Source: Pseudomonas fluorescens
Lineage (GTDB): Bacteria > Pseudomonadota > Gammaproteobacteria > Pseudomonadales > Pseudomonadaceae
DNA length: 64,000 nt
Direction of reading: 5' to 3'
Assembly: GCF_000730425.1 (NCBI RefSeq)
Contig: NZ_CP008896.1
Location: 1,860,001-1,924,000 of the forward strand
Shown here: in pieces, positions 48,913-58,181 of the stretch
Layout of the letters: every line of letters begins with the position of its first letter
How positions within the stretch are numbered: position 1 is the first letter of the stretch
Notes under the pieces: generated by a model
Told to the model about the DNA's origin: nothing
Seen by the model: only the letters and a program-made list of their open reading frames with translations
The model's database searches: none
Position numbers and translations under genes: made by a program

Positions 48913-51304
48913 CCATCACGCCGTGGTAAAAACCCAAGCCGAAATGGCCGCGCTGTTTGCCCAGGACCTGACGTCTGGAGTCGGGCGCAGCGTCAAGCAC
49001 GACAGCGCCGCCAAGCACGTGTCGGGCGAAGCGCAGTACATCGATGACCGCCTGGAATTCCCCAACCAGTTGCACCTGTATGCGCGCATGTCCGACCGCG
49101 CCCACGCCCGGATCCTCAGCATCGACACCGCGCCCTGCTACGCCTTTGACGGCGTACGCATCGTCATCACCCATGAAGATGTACCGGGCCTGAAAGACAT
49201 CGGCCCGCTGATGCCCGGCGACCCGTTGCTGGCCATCGACACCGTACAGTTTGTCGGCCAGGTAGTGCTGGCCGTCGCCGCCCGCGACCTGGAGACTGCA
49301 CGCAAGGCCGCCATGGCCGCAGTGATCGAATACGAAGACCTGGAACCGGTGCTGGACGTGGTCGAGGCCTTTCGCAACAAGCACTTCGTGCTCGATAGCC
49401 ACACCCACCAACGCGGAGATTCGGCAGGTGCGCTGGCGACGGCGAAACATCGGATCCAGGGCACCCTGCATATCGGCGGCCAGGAGCACTTCTACCTGGA
49501 AACCCAGATCTCCTCGGTGATGCCCACCGAAGACGGCGGCATGATCGTCTACTGCTCCACCCAGAACCCCACCGAAGTGCAGAAACTGGTGGCCGAAGTG
49601 CTGGACGTGTCGATGAACAAGATCGTGGTGGATATGCGCCGCATGGGCGGCGGTTTTGGTGGCAAGGAAACCCAGGCGGCCAGCCCGGCGTGCCTGTGCG
49701 CAGTGGTCGCGCGCCTGACCGGCCAGCCGACCAAGATGCGCCTGCCACGGGTCGAAGACATGTTGATGACTGGCAAGCGTCACCCCTTCTATATCGAATA
49801 CGACGTGGGCTTCGATGACAGTGGACGCCTGCACGGGATCAATCTGGACCTGGCCGGCAACTGCGGTTGCTCGCCGGACCTGTCGAACTCGATTGTCGAC
49901 CGCGCGATGTTCCACTCCGACAACTCGTATTACCTGGGCGATGCCACGGTCAATGGCCATCGCTGCAAGACCAACACCGCCTCCAACACCGCCTACCGTG
50001 GCTTCGGTGGCCCCCAGGGGATGGTCGCCATCGAAGAGGTGATGGATGCCATCGCCCGCCATCTGGCGCTGGACCCATTGGCCGTGCGCAAGGCCAACTA
50101 TTACGGCAAGACCGAGCGCAACGTCACCCACTACTACCAGACCGTCGAGCACAACATGCTCGAAGAGATGACCGCCGAGCTTGAGGCCAGCAGCCAATAC
50201 GCCGAACGCCGCGAAGCGATCCGCCTGTATAACGCCCACAGCCCGATCCTGAAAAAGGGCCTGGCGCTGACGCCGGTCAAGTTCGGCATTTCCTTTACCG
50301 CCAGCTTCCTCAACCAGGCCGGCGCCTTGATCCATATCTACACCGACGGCAGCATCCACCTGAACCACGGCGGCACCGAGATGGGCCAGGGCCTGAACAT
50401 CAAGGTCGCACAAGTGGTGGCCGAGATCTTCCAGGTGGAAATCGACCGGGTGCAGATCACCGCGACCAACACCGACAAGGTGCCCAACACCTCGCCGACC
50501 GCCGCCTCCAGCGGTGCCGACCTGAACGGCAAGGCTGCGCAGAATGCTGCCGAAACCATCAAGCAGCGTTTGGTGGAGTTTGCCGCGCGCAAGTACGACG
50601 TCAGCGAGGCCGATGTCGAGTTCCACAACGGCCATGTGCGGGTGCGCGAGCAGATCCTGACGTTTGAAGAGCTGATCCAGCAGGCGTATTTCGCCCAGGT
50701 GTCGCTGTCCAGCACCGGCTTCTACAAGACCCCGAAAATCTTCTACGACCGCAGCCAGGCGCGGGGGCGACCGTTCTACTACTTCGCCTTCGGCGCGGCC
50801 TGCTGCGAAGTGATCGTCGACACCCTGACCGGCGAGTACAAGATGCTGCGCACCGACATCCTCCACGATGTGGGCGCCTCGCTGAACCCGGCCATCGATA
50901 TCGGCCAGGTGGAAGGCGGCTTTATCCAGGGCATGGGTTGGCTGACCATGGAAGAGCTGGTGTGGAACAGCAAGGGCAAACTGATGACCAATGGCCCGGC
51001 CAGCTACAAAATCCCCGCAGTGGCGGATATGCCCCTGGATTTGCGGGTCAAGCTGGTGGAAAACCGCAAAAACCCGGAAGACACGGTGTTCCACTCCAAG
51101 GCCGTGGGCGAGCCGCCGTTCATGCTCGGGATCGCCTCGTGGTGCGCGATCAAGGATGCCGTGGCGAGCCTGGCTGACTATCGCCATCAGCCGAAGATCG
51201 ATGCACCGGCCACGCCGGAGCGGGTGTTGTGGGGGTGTGAGCAGATGCGGCAGTTGACTGCTGCAAAGGCTGTTGAAACCGAAACCGAGATGGCTTCGCT
51301 CTAG
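48905..51304 (+). CDS. xdhB: Xanthine dehydrogenase large subunit (molybdopterin)
   Basis: The 799-residue subunit oxidises hypoxanthine and xanthine to urate at a molybdenum cofactor. Cofactor motifs include GGGFGGKETQ, RGFGGPQGM and GGTEMGQGLNIKV; the catalytic Glu is in GEPPFMLG near the C terminus. It is translated from an ATG inside the xdhA end, so it is coupled. Confidence 0.95.
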   Translation: MSNHHAVVKTQAEMAALFAQDLTSGVGRSVKHDSAAKHVSGEAQYIDDRLEFPNQLHLYARMSDRAHARILSIDTAPCYAFDGVRIVITHEDVPGLKDIGPLMPGDPLLAIDTVQFVGQVVLAVAARDLETARKAAMAAVIEYEDLEPVLDVVEAFRNKHFVLDSHTHQRGDSAGALATAKHRIQGTLHIGGQEHFYLETQISSVMPTEDGGMIVYCSTQNPTEVQKLVAEVLDVSMNKIVVDMRRMGGGFGGKETQAASPACLCAVVARLTGQPTKMRLPRVEDMLMTGKRHPFYIEYDVGFDDSGRLHGINLDLAGNCGCSPDLSNSIVDRAMFHSDNSYYLGDATVNGHRCKTNTASNTAYRGFGGPQGMVAIEEVMDAIARHLALDPLAVRKANYYGKTERNVTHYYQTVEHNMLEEMTAELEASSQYAERREAIRLYNAHSPILKKGLALTPVKFGISFTASFLNQAGALIHIYTDGSIHLNHGGTEMGQGLNIKVAQVVAEIFQVEIDRVQITATNTDKVPNTSPTAASSGADLNGKAAQNAAETIKQRLVEFAARKYDVSEADVEFHNGHVRVREQILTFEELIQQAYFAQVSLSSTGFYKTPKIFYDRSQARGRPFYYFAFGAACCEVIVDTLTGEYKMLRTDILHDVGASLNPAIDIGQVEGGFIQGMGWLTMEELVWNSKGKLMTNGPASYKIPAVADMPLDLRVKLVENRKNPEDTVFHSKAVGEPPFMLGIASWCAIKDAVASLADYRHQPKIDAPATPERVLWGCEQMRQLTAAKAVETETEMASL

Positions 51305-51319
51305 ACCCAGGTGCTGCCT

Positions 51320-51383
51320 TCGCGGGCAAGCTCGCTCCCACATTTGGAATGCATTCCCCTGTGGGAGCGGGCTTGCCCGCGAT
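51320..51383. repeat. REP palindrome between xdhB and xdhC
   Basis: CGCGGGCAAGCTCGCTCCCA and TGTGGGAGCGGGCTTGCCCG with a short loop, of the second REP family. It lies within the operon and may reduce xdhC expression. Confidence 0.85.
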
Positions 51384-51419
51384 GACGGCCTGACTGACAA
51401 CAGAAATGTTGAGGTAGAC

Positions 51420-52262
51420 ATGAACAACTGGATCAGTGCCCTCGCCGACCTGCAAAACCAGGGCGAACCCTGCGTGCTGGTCACCATCATCGAAGAGCTC
51501 GGCTCCACGCCGCGCAATGCCGGTTCGAAGATGGTGATCAGTGCGGCCCAGAGCTTCGATACCATCGGCGGTGGCCACCTGGAATACAAGGCCATGCAGA
51601 TCGCCCGCGAGATGCTCGCCCGTGGCCAACACCACACTCACCTGGAGCGCTTCAGCCTGGGGGCCAGCCTCGGTCAGTGCTGCGGTGGCGTGACCGTGCT
51701 GTTGTTTGAACCCATGGGCCAGGTGCAGGCACAGATCGCCGTATTCGGCGCCGGCCATGTCGGCCGCGCGCTGGTGCCGCTGCTGGCCAGCCTGCCGTGC
51801 CGGGTACGCTGGATCGACTCGCGGGAACCGGAATTCCCGGAGCACATTCCTCAAGGCGTGCGTAAAATCCTCAGCGAAGAACCGGTCGATGAAATTGCCG
51901 ACCTGCCCGCAGGCAGTTACTGCATCGTCATGACCCACAATCACGCGCTGGACCTGGAACTGACCGCCGCCCTGCTCAAGCGCAATGACTTTGCCTACTT
52001 TGGCCTGATCGGCTCGCAGACCAAGCGCGTCAAGTTCGAACACCGCCTGCGCGAGCGCGGCTTCGAGGCCGCGCAGTTGCAGCGCATGCGTTGCCCCATG
52101 GGCCTCACCGAGGTGAAGGGCAAGCTACCGGTGGAAATCGCCATCTCCATCGCCGGCGAGATCATCGCCACCTATAACGCCAACTTCGGCCAGCACACTG
52201 CGAGCGCCGAACCCATTGCCAAACTGCTGCCGGCTTCGCGCCGCAGCCAAGCTATCAATTGA
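51420..52262 (+). CDS. xdhC: Xanthine dehydrogenase accessory protein XdhC
   Basis: The 280-residue chaperone binds molybdenum cofactor and inserts it, after sulfuration, into XdhB. It shows LVTIIEELGSTPRNAGSKM, GQCCGGVTVLLFE (the Cys pair) and a Rossmann-like IAVFGAGHVGRALVPLL. The longer frame starting at 51273 passes through the REP element; the ATG at 51420 is the normal start. Confidence 0.93.
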   Translation: MNNWISALADLQNQGEPCVLVTIIEELGSTPRNAGSKMVISAAQSFDTIGGGHLEYKAMQIAREMLARGQHHTHLERFSLGASLGQCCGGVTVLLFEPMGQVQAQIAVFGAGHVGRALVPLLASLPCRVRWIDSREPEFPEHIPQGVRKILSEEPVDEIADLPAGSYCIVMTHNHALDLELTAALLKRNDFAYFGLIGSQTKRVKFEHRLRERGFEAAQLQRMRCPMGLTEVKGKLPVEIAISIAGEIIATYNANFGQHTASAEPIAKLLPASRRSQAIN

Positions 52263-52269
52263 GACGACC

Positions 52270-53574
52270 ATGCCTTTGACTCGCAAAGCCTACCGTGCCG
52301 CCATCCTGCACAGCCTCGCCGACCCGGCCATCGTTGGGATCGAAGCCTCCTATGAGTATTTCGAAGACGGCTTGCTGGTGGTCGACAATGGCCAGATCAG
52401 CGCCCTCGGGCATGCCAGCGACTTACTGCCAACACTGGCGGCCGATATCGAAGTCACCCATTACCAGGACGCGCTGATCACCCCAGGCTTGATCGACACC
52501 CATATCCACCTGCCGCAAACCGGTATGGTCGGGGCCTACGGCGAACAACTGCTGGATTGGCTCAACACCTATACCTTCCCGTGTGAAAGGCAGTTCGCCG
52601 ACAAGGCCCACGCCGAAGAAGTCGCGGATATCTTTATCAAGGAACTGCTGCGCAACGGCACCACCACTGCCCTGGTGTTCGGCAGTGTGCATCCGCAATC
52701 GGTGAATTCGTTCTTTGAGGCCGCCGAGAAACTCGACCTGCGCATGATCGCCGGCAAGGTGATGATGGACCGCAATGCGCCGGACTATCTGACCGACACC
52801 GCGCAATCGAGCTACCAGGAAAGCAAAGCGCTGATCGAGCGCTGGCACGGCAAGGGCCGCTTGCACTACGCCGTGACACCGCGCTTCGCCCCTACCAGCA
52901 CACCGGAACAACTGACTCTCGCCGGCCAGTTACTGGGCGAATACCCGGACCTGTACATGCAGACCCACATCAGTGAAAACCTGCAGGAAGTGCAATGGGT
53001 CAAGGAACTGTTTCCGGAGCGCAGCGGCTACCTGGATGTGTACGACCACTACAAGCTGCTGGGGGAGCGTTCGGTATTCGCCCATGGCGTACACCTGTGC
53101 GACGACGAATGCGCACGGCTGGCTGAAGCCGGTTCCGCCGTGGCGTTCTGCCCGACGTCGAACTTCTTCCTGGGCAGCGGCTTGTTCAACCTGCCGATGG
53201 CCGAGAAGCACCAGCTCAATGTGGGCCTGGGTACCGACGTGGGGGGCGGTACCAGCTTCTCGCTGCTGCAGACGCTGAACGAGGCCTATAAGGTCATGCA
53301 ATTACAAGGCGCGCGGCTGAGCCCGTTCAAATCGCTGTACCTGGCGACCCTGGGCGGTGCGAAAGCGCTGCGCCTGGAAGACAAGATCGGCACCCTGCAA
53401 CCGGGCACAGATGCCGACTTTCTGGTACTGGACTACAACGCCACGCCGCTGCTCAGCTATCGCTTGAAGCAGGCCACGAACATTGCCGAGACGTTATTTG
53501 TATTGATGACACTGGGGGACGATCGGGCGGTGATGCAGACGTATGCAGCAGGCAATCTGGTACACCAGCGCTGA
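52270..53574 (+). CDS. guaD: Guanine deaminase
   Basis: The 434-residue amidohydrolase turns guanine into xanthine, feeding XdhAB. Metal and active-site motifs are THIHLPQTGMVGAYGEQLLDW, QTHISEN, AHGVHLCDDE and the terminal GTDVGGGTSFSLL. It lies 7 bases after xdhC, in the same operon. The open frame from 52216 overlaps xdhC; the ATG at 52270 gives the normal start. Confidence 0.94.
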   Translation: MPLTRKAYRAAILHSLADPAIVGIEASYEYFEDGLLVVDNGQISALGHASDLLPTLAADIEVTHYQDALITPGLIDTHIHLPQTGMVGAYGEQLLDWLNTYTFPCERQFADKAHAEEVADIFIKELLRNGTTTALVFGSVHPQSVNSFFEAAEKLDLRMIAGKVMMDRNAPDYLTDTAQSSYQESKALIERWHGKGRLHYAVTPRFAPTSTPEQLTLAGQLLGEYPDLYMQTHISENLQEVQWVKELFPERSGYLDVYDHYKLLGERSVFAHGVHLCDDECARLAEAGSAVAFCPTSNFFLGSGLFNLPMAEKHQLNVGLGTDVGGGTSFSLLQTLNEAYKVMQLQGARLSPFKSLYLATLGGAKALRLEDKIGTLQPGTDADFLVLDYNATPLLSYRLKQATNIAETLFVLMTLGDDRAVMQTYAAGNLVHQR

Positions 53575-53597
53575 CCCAAAGAACACCACAAAACCCT

Positions 53598-53683
53598 GTA
53601 GGAGCTGGCTTGCCAGCGATAGCGTCACCGCGGTGTAACAGATACACCGCGGTGCCTGCATCGCTGGCAAGCCAGCTCCTACA
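53598..53683. repeat. REP doublet after guaD
   Basis: Arms TGTAGGAGCTGGCTTGCCAG and CTGGCAAGCCAGCTCCTACA flank an inner perfect hairpin CACCGCGGTGT/ACACCGCGGTG. It separates the convergent guaD and GntR genes. Confidence 0.85.
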
Positions 53684-53697
53684 CGGTTTGATCGGGT

Positions 53698-54462
53698 TTA
53701 CAGTTTTATAGAGGAGCGGCCGGGCTTTTTGGTCTGCAACAGATGCGAGAACACCGCATGCAAATCATCCGACGCGCTTTCCTCATCGAGGTTGAGCTTG
53801 CTGTCGATGTGATCCATGTGGTGCATCATCAGGTCCACCGCCAGCGCCGCATCCCGCGCTTCGATGGCATCGATCAGTTGGGTGTGCTCGTCGTAGGAGC
53901 AGTGGGAGCGGTTGCCGCTTTCATACTGGGCAATGATCAGCGAGGTCTGGGACACCAGGCTGCGCTGAAAGCTGATCAACGGGGCATTCTTCGCTGCCTC
54001 GGCCAGTTTCAGGTGGAACTCGCCAGACAACCGGATTCCCGCGCCGCGATCGCCACGGGAGAAACTGTCGCGCTCGTCGTTGACCATCTGCCGCAACTCG
54101 GCCAGCTCTTCGCTCGATGCATGCTGCACCGCCAACTCGGTAATCGCCCGCTCGACCAGACGCCGTGCCAGGAACACCTGGCGGGCTTCCTCGACACTTG
54201 GGCTGGCCACTACCGCTCCACGATTGGGGCGCAACAACACCACACCTTCATGGGCCAGGCGTGACAAGGCGCGACGGATGATGGTACGGCTGACGCCAAA
54301 GATCTCGCCCAGTGCTTCTTCACTCAATTTGGTACCGGGCGCCAGGCGTTGTTCGAGGATGGCCTCGAAGATATGCGCATAGACGATATCGTCCTGGGTT
54401 CCACTGCGACCGGCCTTGCTGGCTCGCGGCTGTTTCTTGAGGGGCTGCAACTGTTCGTTCAT
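53698..54462 (-). CDS. GntR/FCD-family transcriptional regulator
   Basis: The 254-residue protein starts MNEQLQPLKKQPRASKAGRS with a disordered basic tail. The winged helix follows (IFEAILEQRLAPGTKLSEEA; SRTIIRRALSRLAHEGVVLL), then an FCD ligand domain. It is divergent from the BenE-like transporter, which it probably controls; guaD is convergent on its other side. The frame runs to 54618, but the ATG at 54462 is the only start that gives a normal GntR length. Confidence 0.85.
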   Translation of the reverse strand: MNEQLQPLKKQPRASKAGRSGTQDDIVYAHIFEAILEQRLAPGTKLSEEALGEIFGVSRTIIRRALSRLAHEGVVLLRPNRGAVVASPSVEEARQVFLARRLVERAITELAVQHASSEELAELRQMVNDERDSFSRGDRGAGIRLSGEFHLKLAEAAKNAPLISFQRSLVSQTSLIIAQYESGNRSHCSYDEHTQLIDAIEARDAALAVDLMMHHMDHIDSKLNLDEESASDDLHAVFSHLLQTKKPGRSSIKL

Positions 54463-54816
54463 GGGCACTCGGGTCGGGAGAACGGCGGCGAATTGACGTT
54501 GACTGTAATAAGGGTACAGCGGGTCGCTGGCAAGTATCGCGTAAAAACAGCGCACATTGTACACAACCCATTGCGCCAACACACTGTACGGCTGTTTGCG
54601 TGGCCGGCTGTATTGCAACAGTCAGTTACGTTTGAGTTTAGGCTTGATTCCACGATTTCCCCACCCATCAATGCCGCCCCGATGCCACCTGTAGAAGCGA
54701 GCGTGCTCGCGAAGAACCTGAGAGCGCTGCGTTCCTTCAGAATGCCCGCGCCATCGTTGACGATCTTCGCCAGCAAGCCGGCTCCTGCAAGGTGCCGGGG
54801 ACAAGGAAGACTTTTT
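54463..54816. promoter_or_regulatory. Divergent control region between GntR regulator and transporter
   Basis: No gene is supported in these 354 bases. ATTGTACACAAC at 54556-54567 contains TTGTA-CACAA, close to the TTGTATACAA-type sites of FCD regulators, and a second CTGTACGG lies at 54584-54591. AAGGAAG before 54817 is the transporter ribosome site. Confidence 0.4.
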
Positions 54817-56007
54817 ATGAGCGACGCGACCCAGGCGCCCCTGCGCCCATTGGCCGACACTTCGCCTTCGGCCATCGTGGCCGGCTTTATCGCCATGATG
54901 ACCGGCTACACCAGCTCCCTGGTACTGATGTTCCAGGCCGGCCAATCCGCCGGTTTGACCACGGCGCAGATTTCCTCGTGGATCTGGGCGATCTCCATCG
55001 GCATGGCGGTGTGCAGCATCGGCCTGTCCCTGCGCTACCGCACCCCTATCACCATCGCTTGGTCGACCCCCGGCGCGGCGCTGTTGATTACCAGCCTGGG
55101 TGGGGTCAGCTATGGCGAGGCCATCGGTGCCTACATCACCTGCGCGGTGTTGGTCACGCTCTGCGGCCTCACCGGCAGTTTTGAAAAGCTGGTCAGGAAG
55201 ATTCCCGCCTCGCTGGCAGCGGCGTTGCTGGCCGGGATCCTGTTCAAGATCGGCAGCGAGATTTTCGTCGCCGCGCAGCACCGCACGGCCCTGGTCCTGG
55301 GTATGTTTTTTACCTACCTGATTATCAAGCGCCTGTCGCCCCGGTATGCCGTGCTGGCGGCACTGCTGATCGGCACCGCCTTGTCCGGGCTGATGGGGCT
55401 CCTGGACTTCAGCGGGTTCAGTCTTGAAGTGGCAACACCGGTGTGGACCACACCGCACTTTTCCCTGGCCGCGACCATCAGCATCGGTATTCCGCTGTTC
55501 GTGGTGGCGATGACCTCACAGAACATGCCGGGGGTCGCGGTGTTGCGTGCCGATGGCTACAACGTGCCCGCTTCGCCGCTGATCACCGCCACCGGCCTGG
55601 CCTCCCTGGTGCTGGCGCCGTTCGGTTCCCACGGCATCAACCTGGCCGCCATCAGCGCGGCCATCTGCACCGGGCCCCACGCCCATGAAGATCGCAACAA
55701 ACGCTACACCGCCGCGGTGTGGTGCGGGATTTTCTACGGCATCGCCGGGGTATTCGGGGCCACGCTGGCGGCCTTGTTTGCCGCCTTGCCCAAGGAACTG
55801 GTGCTGTCGATCGCGGCCTTGGCGTTGTTTGGCTCGATCATCAATGGCCTGAGCATTGCCATGAATGAGCCCAAGGAACGGGAAGCTGCGCTGATCACCT
55901 TCATGGTCACGGCGTCGGGGTTGACGCTGTTCTCCATCGGTTCGGCATTCTGGGGAATTGTCGCGGGGGTGTTGACGCTGGTGATTCTGAACTGGCGCAA
56001 GGCCTGA
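54817..56007 (+). CDS. BenE-family transporter (benzoate/H+ symporter type)
   Basis: The 396-residue polytopic membrane protein shows the BenE pattern: IVAGFIAMMTGYTSSLVLMF, TPITIAWSTPGAALLIT, MTSQNMPGVAVLRADGYNVP and FGSHGINLAAISAAICTGP. BenE proteins import benzoate with protons. No benzoate genes are near; the neighbours are purine catabolic genes and a GntR regulator, so the real substrate may differ. A bidirectional terminator follows. Confidence 0.88.
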   Translation: MSDATQAPLRPLADTSPSAIVAGFIAMMTGYTSSLVLMFQAGQSAGLTTAQISSWIWAISIGMAVCSIGLSLRYRTPITIAWSTPGAALLITSLGGVSYGEAIGAYITCAVLVTLCGLTGSFEKLVRKIPASLAAALLAGILFKIGSEIFVAAQHRTALVLGMFFTYLIIKRLSPRYAVLAALLIGTALSGLMGLLDFSGFSLEVATPVWTTPHFSLAATISIGIPLFVVAMTSQNMPGVAVLRADGYNVPASPLITATGLASLVLAPFGSHGINLAAISAAICTGPHAHEDRNKRYTAAVWCGIFYGIAGVFGATLAALFAALPKELVLSIAALALFGSIINGLSIAMNEPKEREAALITFMVTASGLTLFSIGSAFWGIVAGVLTLVILNWRKA

Positions 56008-56023
56008 TAATTACCCTGAAACA

Positions 56024-56051
56024 AAAAAGCGACCCGGGCGGGTCGCTTTTT
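56024..56051. terminator. Bidirectional terminator
   Basis: AAAAAGCGACCC-GGGC-GGGTCGCTTTTT is a perfect 12-bp stem with T-runs on both strands, between the convergent transporter and yggL genes. Confidence 0.9.
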
Positions 56052-56058
56052 CATGACA

Positions 56059-56403
56059 TCAGACCGCCGGGTTGACCGGCGTCTCTGGATGCCAAGCGTC
56101 CAGCAGTTCGCTGACTTCAACGCGGGTCAGCTCTGGGCGAGCCTTGAGCCACGCTTCAACAGCGGCACGCTGTTCTTCGTTGACCGAACCACGGGTGGCT
56201 TTGCAGACCAGACCGAAGTCGTCGCCGCCCACGTAGTCCAGGCCATTGCCATCCATCGCTTCGGTCAGGAAGGCGTCGAGGAAAGCGTCAACCGCTTCGT
56301 CGTCCAAACCTTCTTTGAAATCCAGGTTCAGTTCGAAACCCAGCTCTTGAAATTCATCAACGCACAGTTTTTTGCGCAGACGCCGGGAACGGTTAGTCGC
56401 CAT
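56059..56403 (-). CDS. yggL: YggL family 50S-binding protein
   Basis: The 114-residue acidic protein starts MATNRSRRLRKKLCVDEFQE, then LGFELNLDFKEGLDDEAVDAF and VEAWLKARPELTRVEVSELLDAW. This is the DUF469/YggL family, which associates with the large ribosomal subunit. The longer frame to 56469 has no good ribosome site. Confidence 0.88.
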   Translation of the reverse strand: MATNRSRRLRKKLCVDEFQELGFELNLDFKEGLDDEAVDAFLDAFLTEAMDGNGLDYVGGDDFGLVCKATRGSVNEEQRAAVEAWLKARPELTRVEVSELLDAWHPETPVNPAV

Positions 56404-56639
56404 TGGAACAATCCTCTTAAGTATTAACGGCCGGCACTCTACCAGTTTAAGGCGCCAATTGCCCGGCAATCCAAGACGGGTGGCACGAGAGCGCGAAAAA
56501 ATCCATCATTTGCAGCTATCGTTGAGGCACAACTGGCCCTACCTTGGGGCATAATGCCGACACTTTCATGACCACTGGGGGATTTTCTTACATAGCCCCC
56601 GCCATATTCACCCTCCTCTGCAGTAGGGTCTTACTTCTT

Positions 56640-58100
56640 ATGATCAAATCCTTGCGCCCATTGTTGCTCGCCAGTTTCCTTTTGCCCCTGGCCCTCTCTG
56701 TCAACGCCGCACCGATCAATACCACCTTGCCACCTAAAGTCCAGGAAGCCCTGCAGAAAGCCAAGCTGCAGAACAATGCGCTGTCCCTGGTGATGATTCC
56801 GCTCAATGGCCCCGGCACCGCCACGGTGTTCAACGCCGACGTCTCGGTCAACCCGGCATCGACCATGAAGCTGGTCACCACCTACGCCGCCCTGGAAATG
56901 CTCGGCCCCAATCATCAGTGGAAAACCGAGTTCTACACCGACGGCACCCTCAGCGGTGGCGTCCTGCGGGGCAACCTGTACCTCAAGGGCGGCGGCGACC
57001 CCAAGCTGAACATGGAGAAACTCTGGCTGCTGATGCGCGACCTGCGCGCCAATGGCGTACAGCAAGTCACCGGCGACCTGGTACTGGACCGAGGCTTCTT
57101 TATCCAGCCGCAATTGCCGGAGTTCAACGACGACGGCAACGATGCCAACAAACCGTTCCTGGTCAAGCCGGACGCCCTGCTGGTCAACCTCAAGGCCCTG
57201 CGTTTCGTGACCCGCAATGATTCAGGAAGGGTGTTGGTTTCAGTGGAACCGCCGATTGCCAGCATCCAGATCGACAATCAGGTCAAGGCCACCAACGCCA
57301 AGCAGTGTACCGGCGACGTGCGCTACAACCCGGTCACCGCCGCCGATGGCAGTGTCACCGTAACCGTCAGCGGCCAGTTGGGCGATGGCTGCAGCTCGCA
57401 GACGTATCTGTCGCTACTCGACCATGCCACCTACACCGCCGGTGCCGTGCGGGCGATCTGGAAAGAGTTGGGCGGCACTATCCAGGGCCGTGACGTGCTG
57501 GCCCCTGTGCCGAAAACCGCCAAGGTCCTGGCCCGGGCGTTCTCACCGGATCTGGCGGAGATCATCCGCGACATCAATAAATACAGTAACAACACCATGG
57601 CCCAGCAACTGTTCCTCAGCCTCGGCGCGCAGTACCGCACCGATGCCGACGGCGACGACGCCAAGGCTGCACAGCGCGTGGTCCGTCAATGGCTGGCGAA
57701 AAAGGGCATCACCGCGCCGCACCTGGTGATGGAAAACGGTTCCGGCCTGTCCCGTGCCGAACGGGTCAGCGCCCGGGAAATGGCGACCATGTTGCAAGCC
57801 GCCTGGAGAAGCCCGTACGCGGCAGAGTTCATCAGTTCGATGCCGATTGCCGGCAGTGACGGCACCATGCGCAAGCGCCTGAAAACCACGGCCCTGCGCG
57901 GTGAGGCACACGTCAAGACCGGGACACTGAACACGGTGCGCGCCATTGCCGGGTTCAGTCGCGACAACAACGGCAACACGTGGGCAGTGGTGGCGATTCT
58001 CAACGATCCGAAGCCTTGGGGCGCGTCCTCGGTGCTGGACCAGGTGCTGCTGGACCTGTATCGCCAACCGAAACTGGCCGCTGTCGCACCGGGTCTATAG
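56640..58100 (+). CDS. dacB: D-alanyl-D-alanine carboxypeptidase/endopeptidase PBP4
   Basis: The 486-residue periplasmic enzyme trims peptidoglycan peptides. It has a signal peptide (MIKSLRPLLLASFLLPLALSVNAA, cleaved near 23), the SxxK motif S74-T-M-K77, SNN in DINKYSNNTMAQ and the KTG triad in HVKTGTLN. The frame opens at 56544, but the ATG at 56640 yields a standard signal peptide. In PAO1 the homologous gene is also near yggL. Confidence 0.93.
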   Translation: MIKSLRPLLLASFLLPLALSVNAAPINTTLPPKVQEALQKAKLQNNALSLVMIPLNGPGTATVFNADVSVNPASTMKLVTTYAALEMLGPNHQWKTEFYTDGTLSGGVLRGNLYLKGGGDPKLNMEKLWLLMRDLRANGVQQVTGDLVLDRGFFIQPQLPEFNDDGNDANKPFLVKPDALLVNLKALRFVTRNDSGRVLVSVEPPIASIQIDNQVKATNAKQCTGDVRYNPVTAADGSVTVTVSGQLGDGCSSQTYLSLLDHATYTAGAVRAIWKELGGTIQGRDVLAPVPKTAKVLARAFSPDLAEIIRDINKYSNNTMAQQLFLSLGAQYRTDADGDDAKAAQRVVRQWLAKKGITAPHLVMENGSGLSRAERVSAREMATMLQAAWRSPYAAEFISSMPIAGSDGTMRKRLKTTALRGEAHVKTGTLNTVRAIAGFSRDNNGNTWAVVAILNDPKPWGASSVLDQVLLDLYRQPKLAAVAPGL

Positions 58101-58143
58101 AGCGGTTGGCTTACCAAGCGTTTGAAAACGCTGCGGACTAAAT

Positions 58144-58170
58144 CTGGGAGCAGGCTTGCTCCCACATTAG
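58144..58170. repeat. Short REP-like palindrome
   Basis: GGGAGCAGGCTTGCTCCC between the convergent dacB and cyclase genes; it could end both transcripts. Confidence 0.6.
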
Positions 58171-58181
58171 GCATGCAGTGC

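Noticed and set aside
48860..51637. Very long minus-strand frame opposite xdhB
   Set aside because: Shadow of xdhB; no ribosome site and His/Gly/Val-rich composition typical of antisense frames.
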